Assembly (NCBI GenBank): GCA_024281095.1
Contig: JAMXLJ010000165.1
Span: 1 to 39,780 of the forward strand
Length of the DNA: 39,780 bases
Direction of reading: 5' to 3'
Origin: Acidimicrobiia bacterium
GTDB taxonomy: Bacteria; Actinomycetota; Acidimicrobiia; IMCC26256; JAMXLJ01
This document shows positions 1 to 8,829 of this stretch, piece after piece (positions within the stretch are counted from its first letter, which is position 1; every line of letters starts with the position of its first letter). The notes beneath the pieces are model-generated. The model was not told the DNA's origin. It did not search any database and saw nothing but the letters and a program-made list of their open reading frames with translations. The translations under genes were made by a program, and so were the position numbers.

Positions 1-123
1 GGTGGGTCCTGCGTTGCCCGCGAGCGCGGCGACGATCGCGAACGTCGCTCCGGCGCTCAGCCCGGTCGTGAGAATGCGACTCGCCAGCGCGGCGTGGCGC
101 CGGCGTCGCTTCGCGTCAGCCAT
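1..123 (-). CDS. Partial small membrane protein (C-terminal part outside window)
   Basis: An open minus-strand frame starts with ATG at 123-121 and runs off the left edge. The visible 41 residues begin MADAKRRRRHAALASRIL, a strongly basic N-terminus, followed by a hydrophobic stretch (TTGLSAGATFAIVAALAG) that looks like one transmembrane segment or an uncleaved signal anchor. Its ATG lies two bases before the TGA of the upstream gene at 116-598 (ATGGCTGA on the minus strand), so the two are probably translationally coupled. I do not recognise the family from this fragment. Confidence 0.55.
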   Translation of the reverse strand, partial: MADAKRRRRHAALASRILTTGLSAGATFAIVAALAGNAGPT

Positions 124-598
124 CGCCCCCGGGACGGGATCCCTGGCACGCCGCTTCGCGTGCCTGCTTCTGCGCTTCCGTCATGCCGTCGTCGCTTCCC
201 GAACACTGCGGTGTCGCGACGGGTGCAGTCGTGATCGTCGTCACTGCCGCGGGCGGAGCCGTGTGCTCGCCGGGCTCGGAGGGTGCAGGGGTGTGCTGCG
301 CTTCGGTCGCCGCGGCCGCTGATGCGGTCACACGCACCGGCGTTGCGGGCGCGGGCTTCGGAGCCTCCGGCGCCGCCCCGCCGACCACTGCCGGCGGCAA
401 GGTGGGCGCCACGGCCGGCGGGTCGTCGACGTACACCGTGACGGTCCTGGGCCTGGCCGGTGCGGCCGCAGCGGGACGCGCCGCGCTGCTGCGCGTGAGC
501 GGCGGTGCGAAGTGCGTCGTTGCCGCGACGGCGACACCCGCCGCGCCGAACACGACGGCAACCGAACCCACGGTTGCCAGCAGCGCCTTGCGGTTCAT
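116..598 (-). CDS. Secreted Ala/Pro-rich protein of unknown function
   Basis: About 160 residues starting MNRKALLATVGSVAVVFGAA. The start at 598 is chosen because AGGGGGA lies about 6 bases upstream and because it puts a Sec-type signal peptide (basic MNRK, hydrophobic core, AVA-A cleavage region near residue 24) at the N-terminus. A longer frame from 634 would bury this signal. The mature part is low-complexity, rich in Ala, Pro and Thr, as in cell-envelope linkers, and ends with an acidic Gln/Ala-rich tail containing one cysteine (PQCSGSDDG) and another near the C-terminus (EAACQG). No enzymatic motif is visible. It is coupled to the partial membrane protein downstream, which suggests a shared envelope role. 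Function unknown. Confidence 0.7.
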   Translation of the reverse strand: MNRKALLATVGSVAVVFGAAGVAVAATTHFAPPLTRSSAARPAAAAPARPRTVTVYVDDPPAVAPTLPPAVVGGAAPEAPKPAPATPVRVTASAAAATEAQHTPAPSEPGEHTAPPAAVTTITTAPVATPQCSGSDDGMTEAQKQAREAACQGSRPGGDG

Positions 599-712
599 CG
601 GTTCCCCCTGCCTCGACGTTGCCCGTCGACTCACCGGGGTATCGGCAGAAGCGGGCGCGAATCCGTAGCCGCAAACTGGAAAGATTTGATCAAGTGCCCC
701 GGGGCTCTTACG

Positions 713-2251
713 TCAATCGCGGAGGAACACGATCGCGATGCCGACGACGATGGCGCCGATCCCGCCGGTCACGAGTACGCCGTGCAGCGCCGCGCTCGAC
801 GCGACGCGCCCCGCGGCGACGAACGCCGGTCGCGCGTTGGGTGGCACCGCCGCGGCCGCCTGGGCCAGGCCCCCGCGTGCCGCGAGCTTCGTGACCCCCG
901 GCGGCACGCGCAGACCGCGATGGGCGATCTCTCGTGTCAGGACGGACTGCAGCCGGTGCTGGAACACGGCGCCCAACGCGCCGAGCCCGATGGCGATGCC
1001 CACCTGCCGGCCGGTGTTGTTGATGCCGGACGCCATGCCGCTGCGCTCCGCCGGTACCGACGACAGTGCACCCTCCGCCGCGATCGGGTTCACGGCACCC
1101 CATCCCGCTCCGCCGACGAGCAGGCCCGGTATCAACACCGTCCAGCTCGCGGTCGCGCTGACGAAGAGCATCAGCAGCGTGCCGCTGCCGAGGAGCACGA
1201 GCGAGAGCGCGAGCAGGAGCCACAGTGGCGCGCGCGACGTGATCCGGCCCGCGAGGATCGCGGCGGCGAAGCACGTCACCGTCATCGGTACGACCTCGAC
1301 GCCTGCACGAAGCGGCGACGCGCCGAGGACCTCCTGCAGGTAGCGCACGAGGTAGAACAGCAGCGGTCCGATCACGAGGCCCTGACCCATGACGCCGAGC
1401 GTCGCGGCGTCGAACGTGCGGTGCCCGAACAGCGACAGATCGAACAGCCCCGGCCGGGCGCGTTCGATCTTCACGAACACCGTACCGAACACGCACGCAC
1501 CCACGAGCGACGCGATGATCACCGGACTCGACCAGCCGCGGGTGTTGCCCTCGACGAGCGCGAAGGTCAACAGGCAGAGCCCGAACCCGAACGTCAGCGC
1601 GCCGGGCCAGTCGAGCGGTGTGCCCTCCGGGTCGCGCGACTCCCGCAGGCGCATTCCGGCGACCGCGAACGCAGCTGCACCGATCGGCACGTTGACGAAG
1701 AAGATCGCCCGCCACGACAGCAGGTCGGTGAGGAGCCCTCCGGCGAGCGGCCCAACGGCAAGGCCCAGCGCGACGGCCGCTCCCCAGGTGCCCAGCGCGC
1801 GGGCGCGATCGGCGCCTTGGAACTCCTGGCCGAGAATCGCGAGCGCGGTCGCGAACAATGTCGCCCCACCGACACCTTGCAGCGCTCGCGACGCGACGAG
1901 CATCGATGCACTCGACGACAGCGAGCATGCGAGCGATCCCACGGTGAACACCGCGAGCCCGGTTCGGAACAGGCGTCGCCGCCCATAGCGGTCGGCGAGT
2001 GAACCGGAGATGAGCAGAAGCGACGCGAGCGCGAGCGCGTAGGCGTCGACCACCCATTCGAGGCTCGTCAGCGACGCGCCGAGGCTCGTCTGGATCGACG
2101 GCAGCGCGACGTTCACGATCGTGACGTCGAGTACGAGCATGAACGTGGCGGAGCACACGAGTGCGAGCGCCCATCGCCGGGCATGCCGGTCGGCATGGTG
2201 CTCGCCGCCGGGGGCGCGGGTCGCAGCCGAAACAGTGGATGACCGGGCCAT
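713..2251 (-). CDS. MFS transporter, DHA2 (EmrB/QacA, 14-TM) family
   Basis: A 512-residue polytopic membrane protein, presumably a proton-driven exporter of drugs or hydrophobic metabolites. The signatures of the 14-helix DHA2 family are present: LDVTIVNVALPSIQ in helix 1 (motif D1), LADRYGRRR in the loop between helices 2 and 3 (motif A), SRALQGVGGA in helix 4 (motif B), and GLAVGPLAGGLL in helix 5 (the antiporter motif C). Length matches the family (about 480-530). The ATG at 2251 has no clear Shine-Dalgarno. It is divergent from the SDR at 2327 across 75 bases that must hold both promoters, and no regulator gene adjoins it. The substrate cannot be assigned. Confidence 0.93.
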   Translation of the reverse strand: MARSSTVSAATRAPGGEHHADRHARRWALALVCSATFMLVLDVTIVNVALPSIQTSLGASLTSLEWVVDAYALALASLLLISGSLADRYGRRRLFRTGLAVFTVGSLACSLSSSASMLVASRALQGVGGATLFATALAILGQEFQGADRARALGTWGAAVALGLAVGPLAGGLLTDLLSWRAIFFVNVPIGAAAFAVAGMRLRESRDPEGTPLDWPGALTFGFGLCLLTFALVEGNTRGWSSPVIIASLVGACVFGTVFVKIERARPGLFDLSLFGHRTFDAATLGVMGQGLVIGPLLFYLVRYLQEVLGASPLRAGVEVVPMTVTCFAAAILAGRITSRAPLWLLLALSLVLLGSGTLLMLFVSATASWTVLIPGLLVGGAGWGAVNPIAAEGALSSVPAERSGMASGINNTGRQVGIAIGLGALGAVFQHRLQSVLTREIAHRGLRVPPGVTKLAARGGLAQAAAAVPPNARPAFVAAGRVASSAALHGVLVTGGIGAIVVGIAIVFLRD

Positions 2252-2326
2252 GCGCGCGTCCTACCCGGGTCACCTCACGGAAACTCGAAGTGCTGGCAGG
2301 ATGGCACGGGCGAAGAGAGGAGCATC

Positions 2327-3184
2327 ATGACGAACCCTGTGGCCCTGGTGACGGGCGCGAGCCGTGGGATTGGCAAGGCCTGCGCGGTGCATCTCGCGAT
2401 GGCGGGGTTCGACGTCGCGATCACCGCGCGCACCGTCCGCGAGGGCGAGGAGCGCGACCACTCGTCCACCGTCCACAAGAGCGACACCAGGCCACTCCCC
2501 GGAAGCCTGTCGTCGACCGCCGAGCTGATCGAGGCGAACGGTGGTCGCTCACTCGTGCTCGCGGCCGACCTGCTCGACCGGGCGGCGATGGGCGCGGCCG
2601 CGGCCACGGTGCTCGAACGATGGGGACGTGTGGACGCGCTCGTGAACAACGGGCGTTACATCGGGCCGGGGCACATGGACCGGTTCCTCGAGACGCCGCT
2701 CGACCTCCTCGACAAGCACATCGAAGCGAACGTCATGGCGCCATTGGTGCTCGCTCGTCTGGTGCTGCCGCAGATGATCGAACGGGGCCGCGGCCTGATC
2801 GCGGACGTCACATCGTCGGTCGCGTGGGTCGATCCGCCCGCGCCCGCGGGCGCCGGAGGATGGGGCCTCGGCTACGCGATGTCGAAGGGCGCGATCCACC
2901 GGTTCGCCGGCGTGCTGCACCAGGAGATCAAGGGAACCGGTGTCGCGGTCGTCAACGTCGACCCCGGCTTCGTCGCGACCGAGCGCATGGCCGTCGACAT
3001 GGGCGAGTTCGGCTTCGACGCGACCAAGGCCGCGCCGCCCGACGCGATCGGCGCCGCAGTCGCGTGGCTCGCCACGAGCCCGGACACCGTGTCGCTGAGC
3101 GGCACGACCGTGCTCGCGCAGCAGCTGACGTGGGACCAGAAGCTGTTGCCCGGATGGTCCGGCCCGGTACCCAACCCGGTGTAG
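2327..3184 (+). CDS. Short-chain dehydrogenase/reductase with LPGSL insert
   Basis: A 285-residue classical SDR, a Rossmann-fold NAD(P)H oxidoreductase. The nucleotide-binding motif TGASRGIG is at residues 9-16, and VNNGR near 106-110 replaces the usual NNAG. The active site is Ser 163/164 with Tyr183-x3-Lys187 (YAMSK). GAGAGGAGC precedes the ATG. Two features set it apart from textbook SDRs: an insert around residues 44-62 containing RPLPGSL, and a proline-rich loop (DPPAPAGAGG) just before the catalytic Tyr. The gene at 27366 has the same LPGSL insert, so the two form a subfamily. The C-terminus lacks the usual DGG-type ending and finishes WSGPVPNPV. Substrate unknown. Confidence 0.9.
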   Translation: MTNPVALVTGASRGIGKACAVHLAMAGFDVAITARTVREGEERDHSSTVHKSDTRPLPGSLSSTAELIEANGGRSLVLAADLLDRAAMGAAAATVLERWGRVDALVNNGRYIGPGHMDRFLETPLDLLDKHIEANVMAPLVLARLVLPQMIERGRGLIADVTSSVAWVDPPAPAGAGGWGLGYAMSKGAIHRFAGVLHQEIKGTGVAVVNVDPGFVATERMAVDMGEFGFDATKAAPPDAIGAAVAWLATSPDTVSLSGTTVLAQQLTWDQKLLPGWSGPVPNPV

Positions 3185-3194
3185 CGCTCGCGGA

Positions 3195-4412
3195 TCAGGG
3201 GTTGACGAGCACGCAGCGGGTGCCGCTGTAGATGGTGGGCATGCACTTGTTGCAGTGGATGCACAGCGATTCCTCACGACCGCCTTTCTGCATGCGATCG
3301 ATGAGGTCCGGCTCTCGCAGGAGTGCACGAGCCATCGCGACGAACGCGAACCCTTCGCGCATTGCCTGGCGCATCGTGTCGAGACGGTTGATCCCCCCGA
3401 GGAGGATCAGCGGCATGTCGAGCGCGGCCCGGAACTGGCGCGCGTAGGGGAGGAAGAAGGCTTCCTCGAACGGGTACTCGACGAGGAATCGCTTCCCGAT
3501 CAGGCGGAACCCCGCGCGCACCAACGGCGGCAGCGTGGCCGCGAACTCCTCGCGCGGGGCCTCGCCGCGGAAAAGGTACATCGGGTTCGCCAGTGAGCTG
3601 CCGCCCGTGAGCTCGATGGCATCGAGCGCGCCGTCGGACTCGAGCATGCGCGCGACGTCGATGCTCTCGTCGAGCCACAAGCCGGACCGCGTGCCGTCGG
3701 CCATGTTGAGCTTGACCGTCACCGCGGCACGATCACCGACCGCGTCGCGCACGGCCGAGGCGACCTGACGCGGGAACCGCGCCCGGTTCTCGAGCGAACC
3801 GCCGAACGCGTCGTCGCGGCGGTTCAGCTTCGGACTGAGGAACGCGGACAACAGGTAGTTGTGACCGAGATGGATCTCCACGCTGTCGAATCCGTTCTCC
3901 ACGAGACTTCGCGCCGTGCGTGCGAAGTCGCCCGTCACGCGGGCCATCTCGTCGGTGGTGATCGCGTGCGTGCGCCCGCCGAGCGGCGTGAAGCCCTTCG
4001 AGGGCGCGAGCACCGGGGCCCGGTTGGACCGTCCGTTCGCAACCGGGCCCGCGTGGCCGAGCTGGCCCGCGACGGCCGCACCCTCGTCGTGAATCGCGTC
4101 GGCAAGCCGGCGCAGTCCCGGCAGGGTTTCGTCGCGAACCGCGATGCAGTGACGGTCGGTGCGGCCCTCCGGCGACACCGCGAGATACGCGACCGTGCTC
4201 ATGCCGACGCCGCCCGCGGCCACCCGCCGGTGGTATTCGATCAGCTCGTCGGTGACGAGCCCGTCGGGCATCACACCCTCGAAGGTCGCGGCCTTGATCA
4301 CACGGTTCCGCAAGGTCACCGGACCGAGCCGGCCCGGCCCGAACACGTCGTGGACGCCGGCGGCGTCGTGGCCGGTCGCTGATGCCGGGGTCGTGTCGGA
4401 ACCGTTCGCCAT
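3195..4412 (-). CDS. NADH:flavin oxidoreductase, Old Yellow Enzyme / 2,4-dienoyl-CoA reductase-like
   Basis: A 405-residue FMN TIM-barrel reductase likely to reduce activated C=C bonds such as enones or enoyl-CoA. Seen: an N-terminal barrel start (LRNRVIKAATFEGVMPDG), the EIHLGHNYLLSAFLSPKLN active-site segment followed by GGSLENRARF, and a C-terminal cysteine cluster C384-x2-C387-x2-C390-x9-C400. That cluster resembles the 4Fe-4S site of the dienoyl-CoA/enoate/trimethylamine dehydrogenase branch. The protein stops right after the cluster, so the FAD/NAD(P)H domain of the full-length enzymes (about 670 residues) is absent, and electrons must come from a separate partner or directly from NAD(P)H. 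GGGAGG lies 5 bases before the ATG. It converges with the SDR at 2327-3184, 10 bases apart. Confidence 0.9.
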   Translation of the reverse strand: MANGSDTTPASATGHDAAGVHDVFGPGRLGPVTLRNRVIKAATFEGVMPDGLVTDELIEYHRRVAAGGVGMSTVAYLAVSPEGRTDRHCIAVRDETLPGLRRLADAIHDEGAAVAGQLGHAGPVANGRSNRAPVLAPSKGFTPLGGRTHAITTDEMARVTGDFARTARSLVENGFDSVEIHLGHNYLLSAFLSPKLNRRDDAFGGSLENRARFPRQVASAVRDAVGDRAAVTVKLNMADGTRSGLWLDESIDVARMLESDGALDAIELTGGSSLANPMYLFRGEAPREEFAATLPPLVRAGFRLIGKRFLVEYPFEEAFFLPYARQFRAALDMPLILLGGINRLDTMRQAMREGFAFVAMARALLREPDLIDRMQKGGREESLCIHCNKCMPTIYSGTRCVLVNP

Positions 4413-4532
4413 GCAGACCTCCCAACGGCCACGTCAGCTGCGTCACCGAAGCGTTGCACGCCCGCGGCCGCGCTGTCGCCGCCACCCGACGGCGGATGTG
4501 AAGCGAGCCGAGCGGGCATACCCTTCGCCGTG

Positions 4533-5072
4533 ATGGATCTGCGCACGTCGCGCCTCCTGATGTCGCCCATCGGCCACGGCGATCTCGACGTGGTGACGCG
4601 CATCCACACCGACCCGGAGCTGATGCGCCACATCCACGCGGGTGTCCCGCACGTCCCCGAACAGTGCCAGGCCGCCCTCGATGCCGCGCACGCGTACTGG
4701 CGCCGGCACGGGTGCGGCTCGTTCGTCGTGCGTCTCCACGACGGCGATCTTGTCGGCATGGTCGGTTTCAACACGCCGGGATGGCTGCCGCAGGCGCTTC
4801 CCGGGCACGACGTCGGCTGGACCGTCCTGCAGGGTCATCAGCGTCGGGGGTACGCCACCGAGGCTGCGCGCGCGGCGATCGAGTGGTTCTTCGGCAACGG
4901 TCTCGGCGACCGGATCGTGGGGATTCACAACCGCGACAATGTCCCGTCGAGCGCGGTGATGCGGCGGCTCGGCATGGACTGGCTCTTCGAAGCGCCTCAT
5001 CCCGATTACGGCTATCCGCTCGAAGTCTGGGAGACGACCGCCGCGGCGCATGCGGGCGTGAGCCCGTCGTAG
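4533..5072 (+). CDS. GNAT-family N-acetyltransferase (RimJ/RimL-like)
   Basis: About 179 residues with the acetyl-CoA-binding signature of the GNAT fold: QGHQRRGYATEAARAAIEW (motif A, the Q-x-x-G-x-G/A pyrophosphate loop) and the following NRDNVPSSAVMRRLGM (motif B), which are characteristic of the RimJ/RimL subgroup that acetylates protein or small-molecule amines. A GTG directly precedes the ATG (4530), so either could initiate; there is no strong ribosome-binding site. It is divergent from the OYE-like gene and 24 bases ahead of the carboxyltransferase, so it may be co-transcribed with it, though no functional link is evident. Substrate unknown. Confidence 0.85.
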   Translation: MDLRTSRLLMSPIGHGDLDVVTRIHTDPELMRHIHAGVPHVPEQCQAALDAAHAYWRRHGCGSFVVRLHDGDLVGMVGFNTPGWLPQALPGHDVGWTVLQGHQRRGYATEAARAAIEWFFGNGLGDRIVGIHNRDNVPSSAVMRRLGMDWLFEAPHPDYGYPLEVWETTAAAHAGVSPS

Positions 5073-5096
5073 GGTCTGGCCCACCGAGGAGGGCCG

Positions 5097-6593
5097 ATGA
5101 CCGACGACGGGCGCGGAGGTTGGAAGCCGACGCTCGACGATCTCGCCGAGCGTCGTGCCGCGGCGCGTGCAATGGGTGGCGACGAGCGCCTCGCGCGGCA
5201 CCGTGGCGCGGGCAAGCTCGACGTGCGGGCCCGGATCGACGCGCTGCTCGACCCGGGCTCGTTCCGCGAGCTCGGCACGCTGGTGGGTTCCGTGCCCGCG
5301 GACGCGTTCGTCGCGGGAGCCGGACGCATCGACGGCCGGCCGGTCATGGTCGGCGGCGAGGATTTCACCGTGCTCGCGGGAACGATCGCGGGTGGCAACA
5401 ACGCGAAGCGCTACCGGATCGCCGAGCTCGCGCTGCAACGACGCGTCCCGCTCATCATGTTGCTCGAGGGAGCCGGACACCGTCCGGACGACCAGTCGCA
5501 GGGCCGGCATCCCACCGACCTCGGCATCCAGGCCCGCTGTTCCGGACGGGTCCCGGTCGTCACCGCGGTGCTGGGCGCGTCGGCCGGTCACGGTGCCCTG
5601 GTCGCGCCGATGTCCGACTTCTCGGTGATGACGGAGCAGGCCTCGATCTTCACCGCCGGGCCACCCGTCGTGAAGGAGTCGACCGGGGAGGACGTCGACA
5701 AGGAAACGCTCGGGGGGCCCGGGGTCGCGCTGGCGAGCGGCCTCGTGCACAACCTCGCGACCGACGACGCCGGCGCGCTCGCGCAGATCCGTCGCTATCT
5801 GTCGTACTTCCCGAGCAGCGCGTGGTCGTATCCGGCGCGCGCCGATGGCGACGATCAGGGCCGGCGGCAGGTGGACGAGCTGCTCGACATCGTGCCGCGC
5901 GACAACCGGCGCATCTACGACATGCGCGCGGTCATCGACACGATCGTGGACCGCGGCGACTGGTTCGAGGTGCAGCCCCGATTCGGTCGGGCGGTCGTGT
6001 GCGCGCTCGCGCATCTCGGCGGCGAGCCCGTCGCGATCGTCGCCAACCAGCCGAAGGTGCAGGCGGGGTCGGTCGACGCGGCCGCGGCGGACAAGGCCGC
6101 GCACTTCATCATGGTGGCCGACTCGTTCCACGTTCCGCTCGTGTTCCTGGCCGACAATCCCGGCATGCTGCCCGGCACGCGCTCCGAGCGCGACGGTGTG
6201 CTCCGGAGCGGCGCGCGGATGTACGCGGCGCAGGCCCAGGCCACCGTGCCGAAGCTCCACGTGACCCTGCGGAAGGCCTATGGGTTCGGCTCGATGGTGA
6301 TGGCGATGCCGTCGTTCGGCGGACAGGCCGCGACCTTCGCGTTCCCGGGCGCCACGCTCGGCGCGATGGGCGCCGGCGCGTCGAGCCGGGCCATGCGGGC
6401 CGACGCGGAGGCGGCCGACGCGCTTCGGCACGCGGAGCTCACCGCGTCGTACCGCTCCGCGCGCGGGCTCGGCTTCGACGAGCTGATCGACCCGCGCGAG
6501 ACGCGCGACGCGCTCATGGACGCGCTCGAGCACTCATTGGCGTCGCGCCAGCGCGCGGCAGAACCCGTCGCCCGCATAGGCATCACCCCCTGA
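5097..6593 (+). CDS. Acyl-CoA carboxylase carboxyltransferase subunit (PccB/AccD-like)
   Basis: A 498-residue protein of the biotin-dependent carboxyltransferase (crotonase-superfamily) family, which transfers CO2 between carboxybiotin and an acyl-CoA. The N-half has GGEDFTVLAGTIAGGNNAKRYR and GASAGHGALVAPMSDF (first oxyanion-hole region). The C-half has NQPKVQAGSVDAAAADKAA, FLADNPGMLPGTRSE and RKAYGFGSMVMAM (acyl-CoA side). GAGGAGGGCCG precedes the ATG. SAGHGA replaces the more usual GG pair in the first half, so substrate may differ from propionyl- or acetyl-CoA. No biotin carboxylase lies nearby. A decarboxylase subunit is an alternative. The gene is followed by palindrome copy 1. Confidence 0.88.
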   Translation: MTDDGRGGWKPTLDDLAERRAAARAMGGDERLARHRGAGKLDVRARIDALLDPGSFRELGTLVGSVPADAFVAGAGRIDGRPVMVGGEDFTVLAGTIAGGNNAKRYRIAELALQRRVPLIMLLEGAGHRPDDQSQGRHPTDLGIQARCSGRVPVVTAVLGASAGHGALVAPMSDFSVMTEQASIFTAGPPVVKESTGEDVDKETLGGPGVALASGLVHNLATDDAGALAQIRRYLSYFPSSAWSYPARADGDDQGRRQVDELLDIVPRDNRRIYDMRAVIDTIVDRGDWFEVQPRFGRAVVCALAHLGGEPVAIVANQPKVQAGSVDAAAADKAAHFIMVADSFHVPLVFLADNPGMLPGTRSERDGVLRSGARMYAAQAQATVPKLHVTLRKAYGFGSMVMAMPSFGGQAATFAFPGATLGAMGAGASSRAMRADAEAADALRHAELTASYRSARGLGFDELIDPRETRDALMDALEHSLASRQRAAEPVARIGITP

Positions 6594-6612
6594 GGCCGAC
6601 CCTCCATGCTCA

Positions 6613-6655
6613 GTTGGGACGATCTTCAGGCGTATGACCGGGAATTCGTCCCAAC
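6613..6655. repeat. Palindromic element copy 1
   Basis: Arms GTTGGGACGA (6613-6622) and TCGTCCCAAC (6646-6655) are perfectly complementary over 10 bp around a 23-nt centre containing CTTCAGGCGTATGACC. The same arms and centre recur at 23926, 27304 and 32255. This copy lies between the ends of two convergent genes (stop at 6593, stop at 6674), where it could act as a bidirectional terminator. Confidence 0.85.
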
Positions 6656-6673
6656 GGGCCGTGCGTCGGATGC

Positions 6674-7606
6674 TCAGGCGATGGCGGCGAAGTCGTATGT
6701 CACGCCCGTGAGGTCTTCGGACATCGACCACAGGCGTCGCGCCGCCTCGACGTCGTGGGCGCGGCGGCTCGCGCCGACTCGGCGGGGATGGCCGCGCCAC
6801 TCCAACAGGTCGGGGCCGAAGTACTGTCCCCCGTCCACGTCGGGCATCGTTGCCGCGTAGAGCTGTGGCAGCGCACCCATGGCGTCGCTCTGCGCGATCA
6901 ACCGGTTGCCGAGCTCCATGACCGCGACGCCGAGCCGGTTGCCGGATGCGCGCGGCGAAGCGGCCTGGAGGTGTGTGGCGGCATAGCCCGGATGGGCCGC
7001 GACGGATGTGAGCTTCGCGCCGGCTGCGCTCGCCCGGCGGTCGAGCTCGAACGCGAAGAGCAGGTTCGCCAGCTTCGATTGCGCGTACGCGAGCCACTTC
7101 GAATACCGCTGGTGCCAGTCGACGTCGTCCCATCGCATCGACCCGCCGCGGTGCGCCATCGACGAGGTCGTGACCACCCGGGCGCCCGGGCCGCCGAGCG
7201 CGGGGAGGAGCAGGCCGGTGAGCGCGAAGTGCCCGAGATGGTTCGTGCCGAACTGCATCTCGTGTCCCTCGGCGGTGCGCTGCAGCGGCATCGCCATCAC
7301 GCCGGCGTTGTTCATGAGCACGTCGATGCGTCCGAAGCGCTCGTGCACCTCGGCCGCGCAGGCGCGTACGGAGCCGAGATCGGACAGGTCGAGGCGCACG
7401 ACGGCTGCCGGTTTCGCGCGGGCCACCGCGCAGACGGCGTCGCAGGCGGCGCTGGCCTTCGTCTCGTTGCGGCAGGCCATGATCACGAACGCGCCCGCCC
7501 GGGCCAGCGCCTCCGCTGATCGCAGACCGAGGCCGCTGTTCGCGCCGGTGACGAGGATCGTGCGGCCGGTCTGATCGGGGATGTCGGTTTCGGTCCACTT
7601 CGCCAT
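6674..7606 (-). CDS. SDR family oxidoreductase, retinol dehydrogenase / WW-oxidoreductase-like
   Basis: About 310 residues from MAKWTETDIPDQTGR. This start at 7606 is preferred over one 48 bases upstream because it gives the normal short lead into the Rossmann strand (RTILVTGANSGLG). MNNAGVMA, the catalytic Ser in VTTSSMAH and YAQSK are all intact. The long C-terminus (GGQYFGPDLLEWRGHP, then ARRLWSMSEDLTG) is typical of the retinol dehydrogenase / protochlorophyllide-reductase-like SDRs common in actinobacteria, usually NADP-dependent. No strong ribosome-binding site is visible. It is divergent from the gene at 7717, with 110 bases between. Confidence 0.9.
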   Translation of the reverse strand: MAKWTETDIPDQTGRTILVTGANSGLGLRSAEALARAGAFVIMACRNETKASAACDAVCAVARAKPAAVVRLDLSDLGSVRACAAEVHERFGRIDVLMNNAGVMAMPLQRTAEGHEMQFGTNHLGHFALTGLLLPALGGPGARVVTTSSMAHRGGSMRWDDVDWHQRYSKWLAYAQSKLANLLFAFELDRRASAAGAKLTSVAAHPGYAATHLQAASPRASGNRLGVAVMELGNRLIAQSDAMGALPQLYAATMPDVDGGQYFGPDLLEWRGHPRRVGASRRAHDVEAARRLWSMSEDLTGVTYDFAAIA

Positions 7607-7716
7607 GTTGCGCACAGTCGCACCCCGGCGCGAACGGTGCAACCGTCGCCGCACGTCGCCGAGGCGAGAGCGCTACGGTTGCCCGATCTGATGGCCCGTC
7701 AGCCCAGAGGTGGCCC

Positions 7717-8829
7717 GTGCTGCAGTTCGACCCGCTCGACGAGTACCCGATCCATCAACTGCCGATGTCGATGCGCTACGTCGGAACGAGCGATCGCAAC
7801 TTCTACGACCGCTGCATCTTCCAGGGCGTCGACCACGAAGCCGACGCCTACTTCATCACCGGCATGGGCGTCTACCCGAACCTCGGCGTGATCGACGCGT
7901 ACGCGACGGTGCGGCGCGGCAACCGGCAGTGGGCGATCCGCGCGTCCGGTGCGCGTCCCGACGACAAGCTGAAACAGGAAGTCGGGCCGTACCGCATCGA
8001 GGTGTTCGAACCGTTCAGGAAGCTCCGCTTGATCTGCGACGGCGACGAGCACGGCCTGGGATTCGACCTCGTGTACGAGTCCGACTACGGGCCCATCTCG
8101 GAGCCGCAGCACTTCCGCCGCCAGGGTGACCGCGTGCTGCTCGACGCGTCGCGGTTCGCAGGCGTGGGCACGTGGACGGGCGAGCTGCGATTCGACGCCG
8201 CCACCGTCGCGGTCACGCCCGAGCGATTCACCGCGACGCGTGATCGGTCCTGGGGCATCCGCCCGGTCGGCGAGGCCGAGCCCGACGGCAAGCCGAAGTC
8301 GTTCGACGGCATGTGGTGGTGCTGGATCCCGCTGCGCTTCGACGATTTCGCGCTGCACGTCATTCTCGAGGAGGACCCGGCCGGCATCCGCAACACGAAC
8401 TTCGCGGTGCGCGTGTGGCCGGAGGCGACCGGGAAGCCGCCGGAGCAGTTCGGCTGGCCGCTGCCCGAGATCACGTACCGCTCGGGCACGCGGTATCCGA
8501 CGCGGGCGGCGATGGAGCTCGTCGGGCGCGACGGCAAGTCCCACACCCTGGAGATCGAGCCCGTCTTGGGCATTCCCCTCAACGTCGGCTGCGGCTACGG
8601 CGCCGATCCCGACTGGACCCACGGGACCTGGCGTGGCGAGGCGTTCGTGGAAGGCGCGTTGTACGACCATGACGACCCCGCGGTGTCGGGCCGGGCTGCG
8701 TTCTCACTCGTCGACCACGTCGCTCGCGCGACGTTCGACGGGCACGAAGGGTGGGGCATCTTCGAGCACGGTGCGATCGGCCGTCACGATCCGTCCGGCT
8801 TCGCCGACCTGACGTCGGTCGCCCCATGA
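7717..8829 (+). CDS. Lipocalin-like beta-barrel protein of unknown function (DUF7064/7065-type)
   Basis: A 370-residue protein with a GTG start behind CAGAGGTGG. It is rich in beta-strand-like alternation and aromatic residues and has no signal peptide. The segment FTATRDRSWGIRPVG and the MWWCWIPLRFDDFALHVILEE run recall the double-lipocalin fold of Svf1/CrtC-like proteins, to which the actinobacterial DUF7064/DUF7065 families belong; I assign this by memory of the pattern only. It overlaps the next gene by ATGA, so it is made together with the phosphotransferase-like kinase. Such pairs recur in actinobacteria and suggest binding or modification of a hydrophobic substrate. No catalytic motif is certain. 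Confidence 0.75.
   Translation: MLQFDPLDEYPIHQLPMSMRYVGTSDRNFYDRCIFQGVDHEADAYFITGMGVYPNLGVIDAYATVRRGNRQWAIRASGARPDDKLKQEVGPYRIEVFEPFRKLRLICDGDEHGLGFDLVYESDYGPISEPQHFRRQGDRVLLDASRFAGVGTWTGELRFDAATVAVTPERFTATRDRSWGIRPVGEAEPDGKPKSFDGMWWCWIPLRFDDFALHVILEEDPAGIRNTNFAVRVWPEATGKPPEQFGWPLPEITYRSGTRYPTRAAMELVGRDGKSHTLEIEPVLGIPLNVGCGYGADPDWTHGTWRGEAFVEGALYDHDDPAVSGRAAFSLVDHVARATFDGHEGWGIFEHGAIGRHDPSGFADLTSVAP

Noticed and set aside
690-710. GCCCCGGGGC palindrome as a terminator after the MFS gene
   Set aside because: It has no loop and no T-run; simple GC palindromes are frequent in DNA of this composition.
4443-6637. Very long open frames on both strands over the acyl-CoA carboxyltransferase and GNAT genes
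   Set aside because: They are shadows in high-GC DNA: Arg/His/Gly/Ala-rich, without motifs, opposite or out of frame with genes having clear families and ribosome-binding sites.
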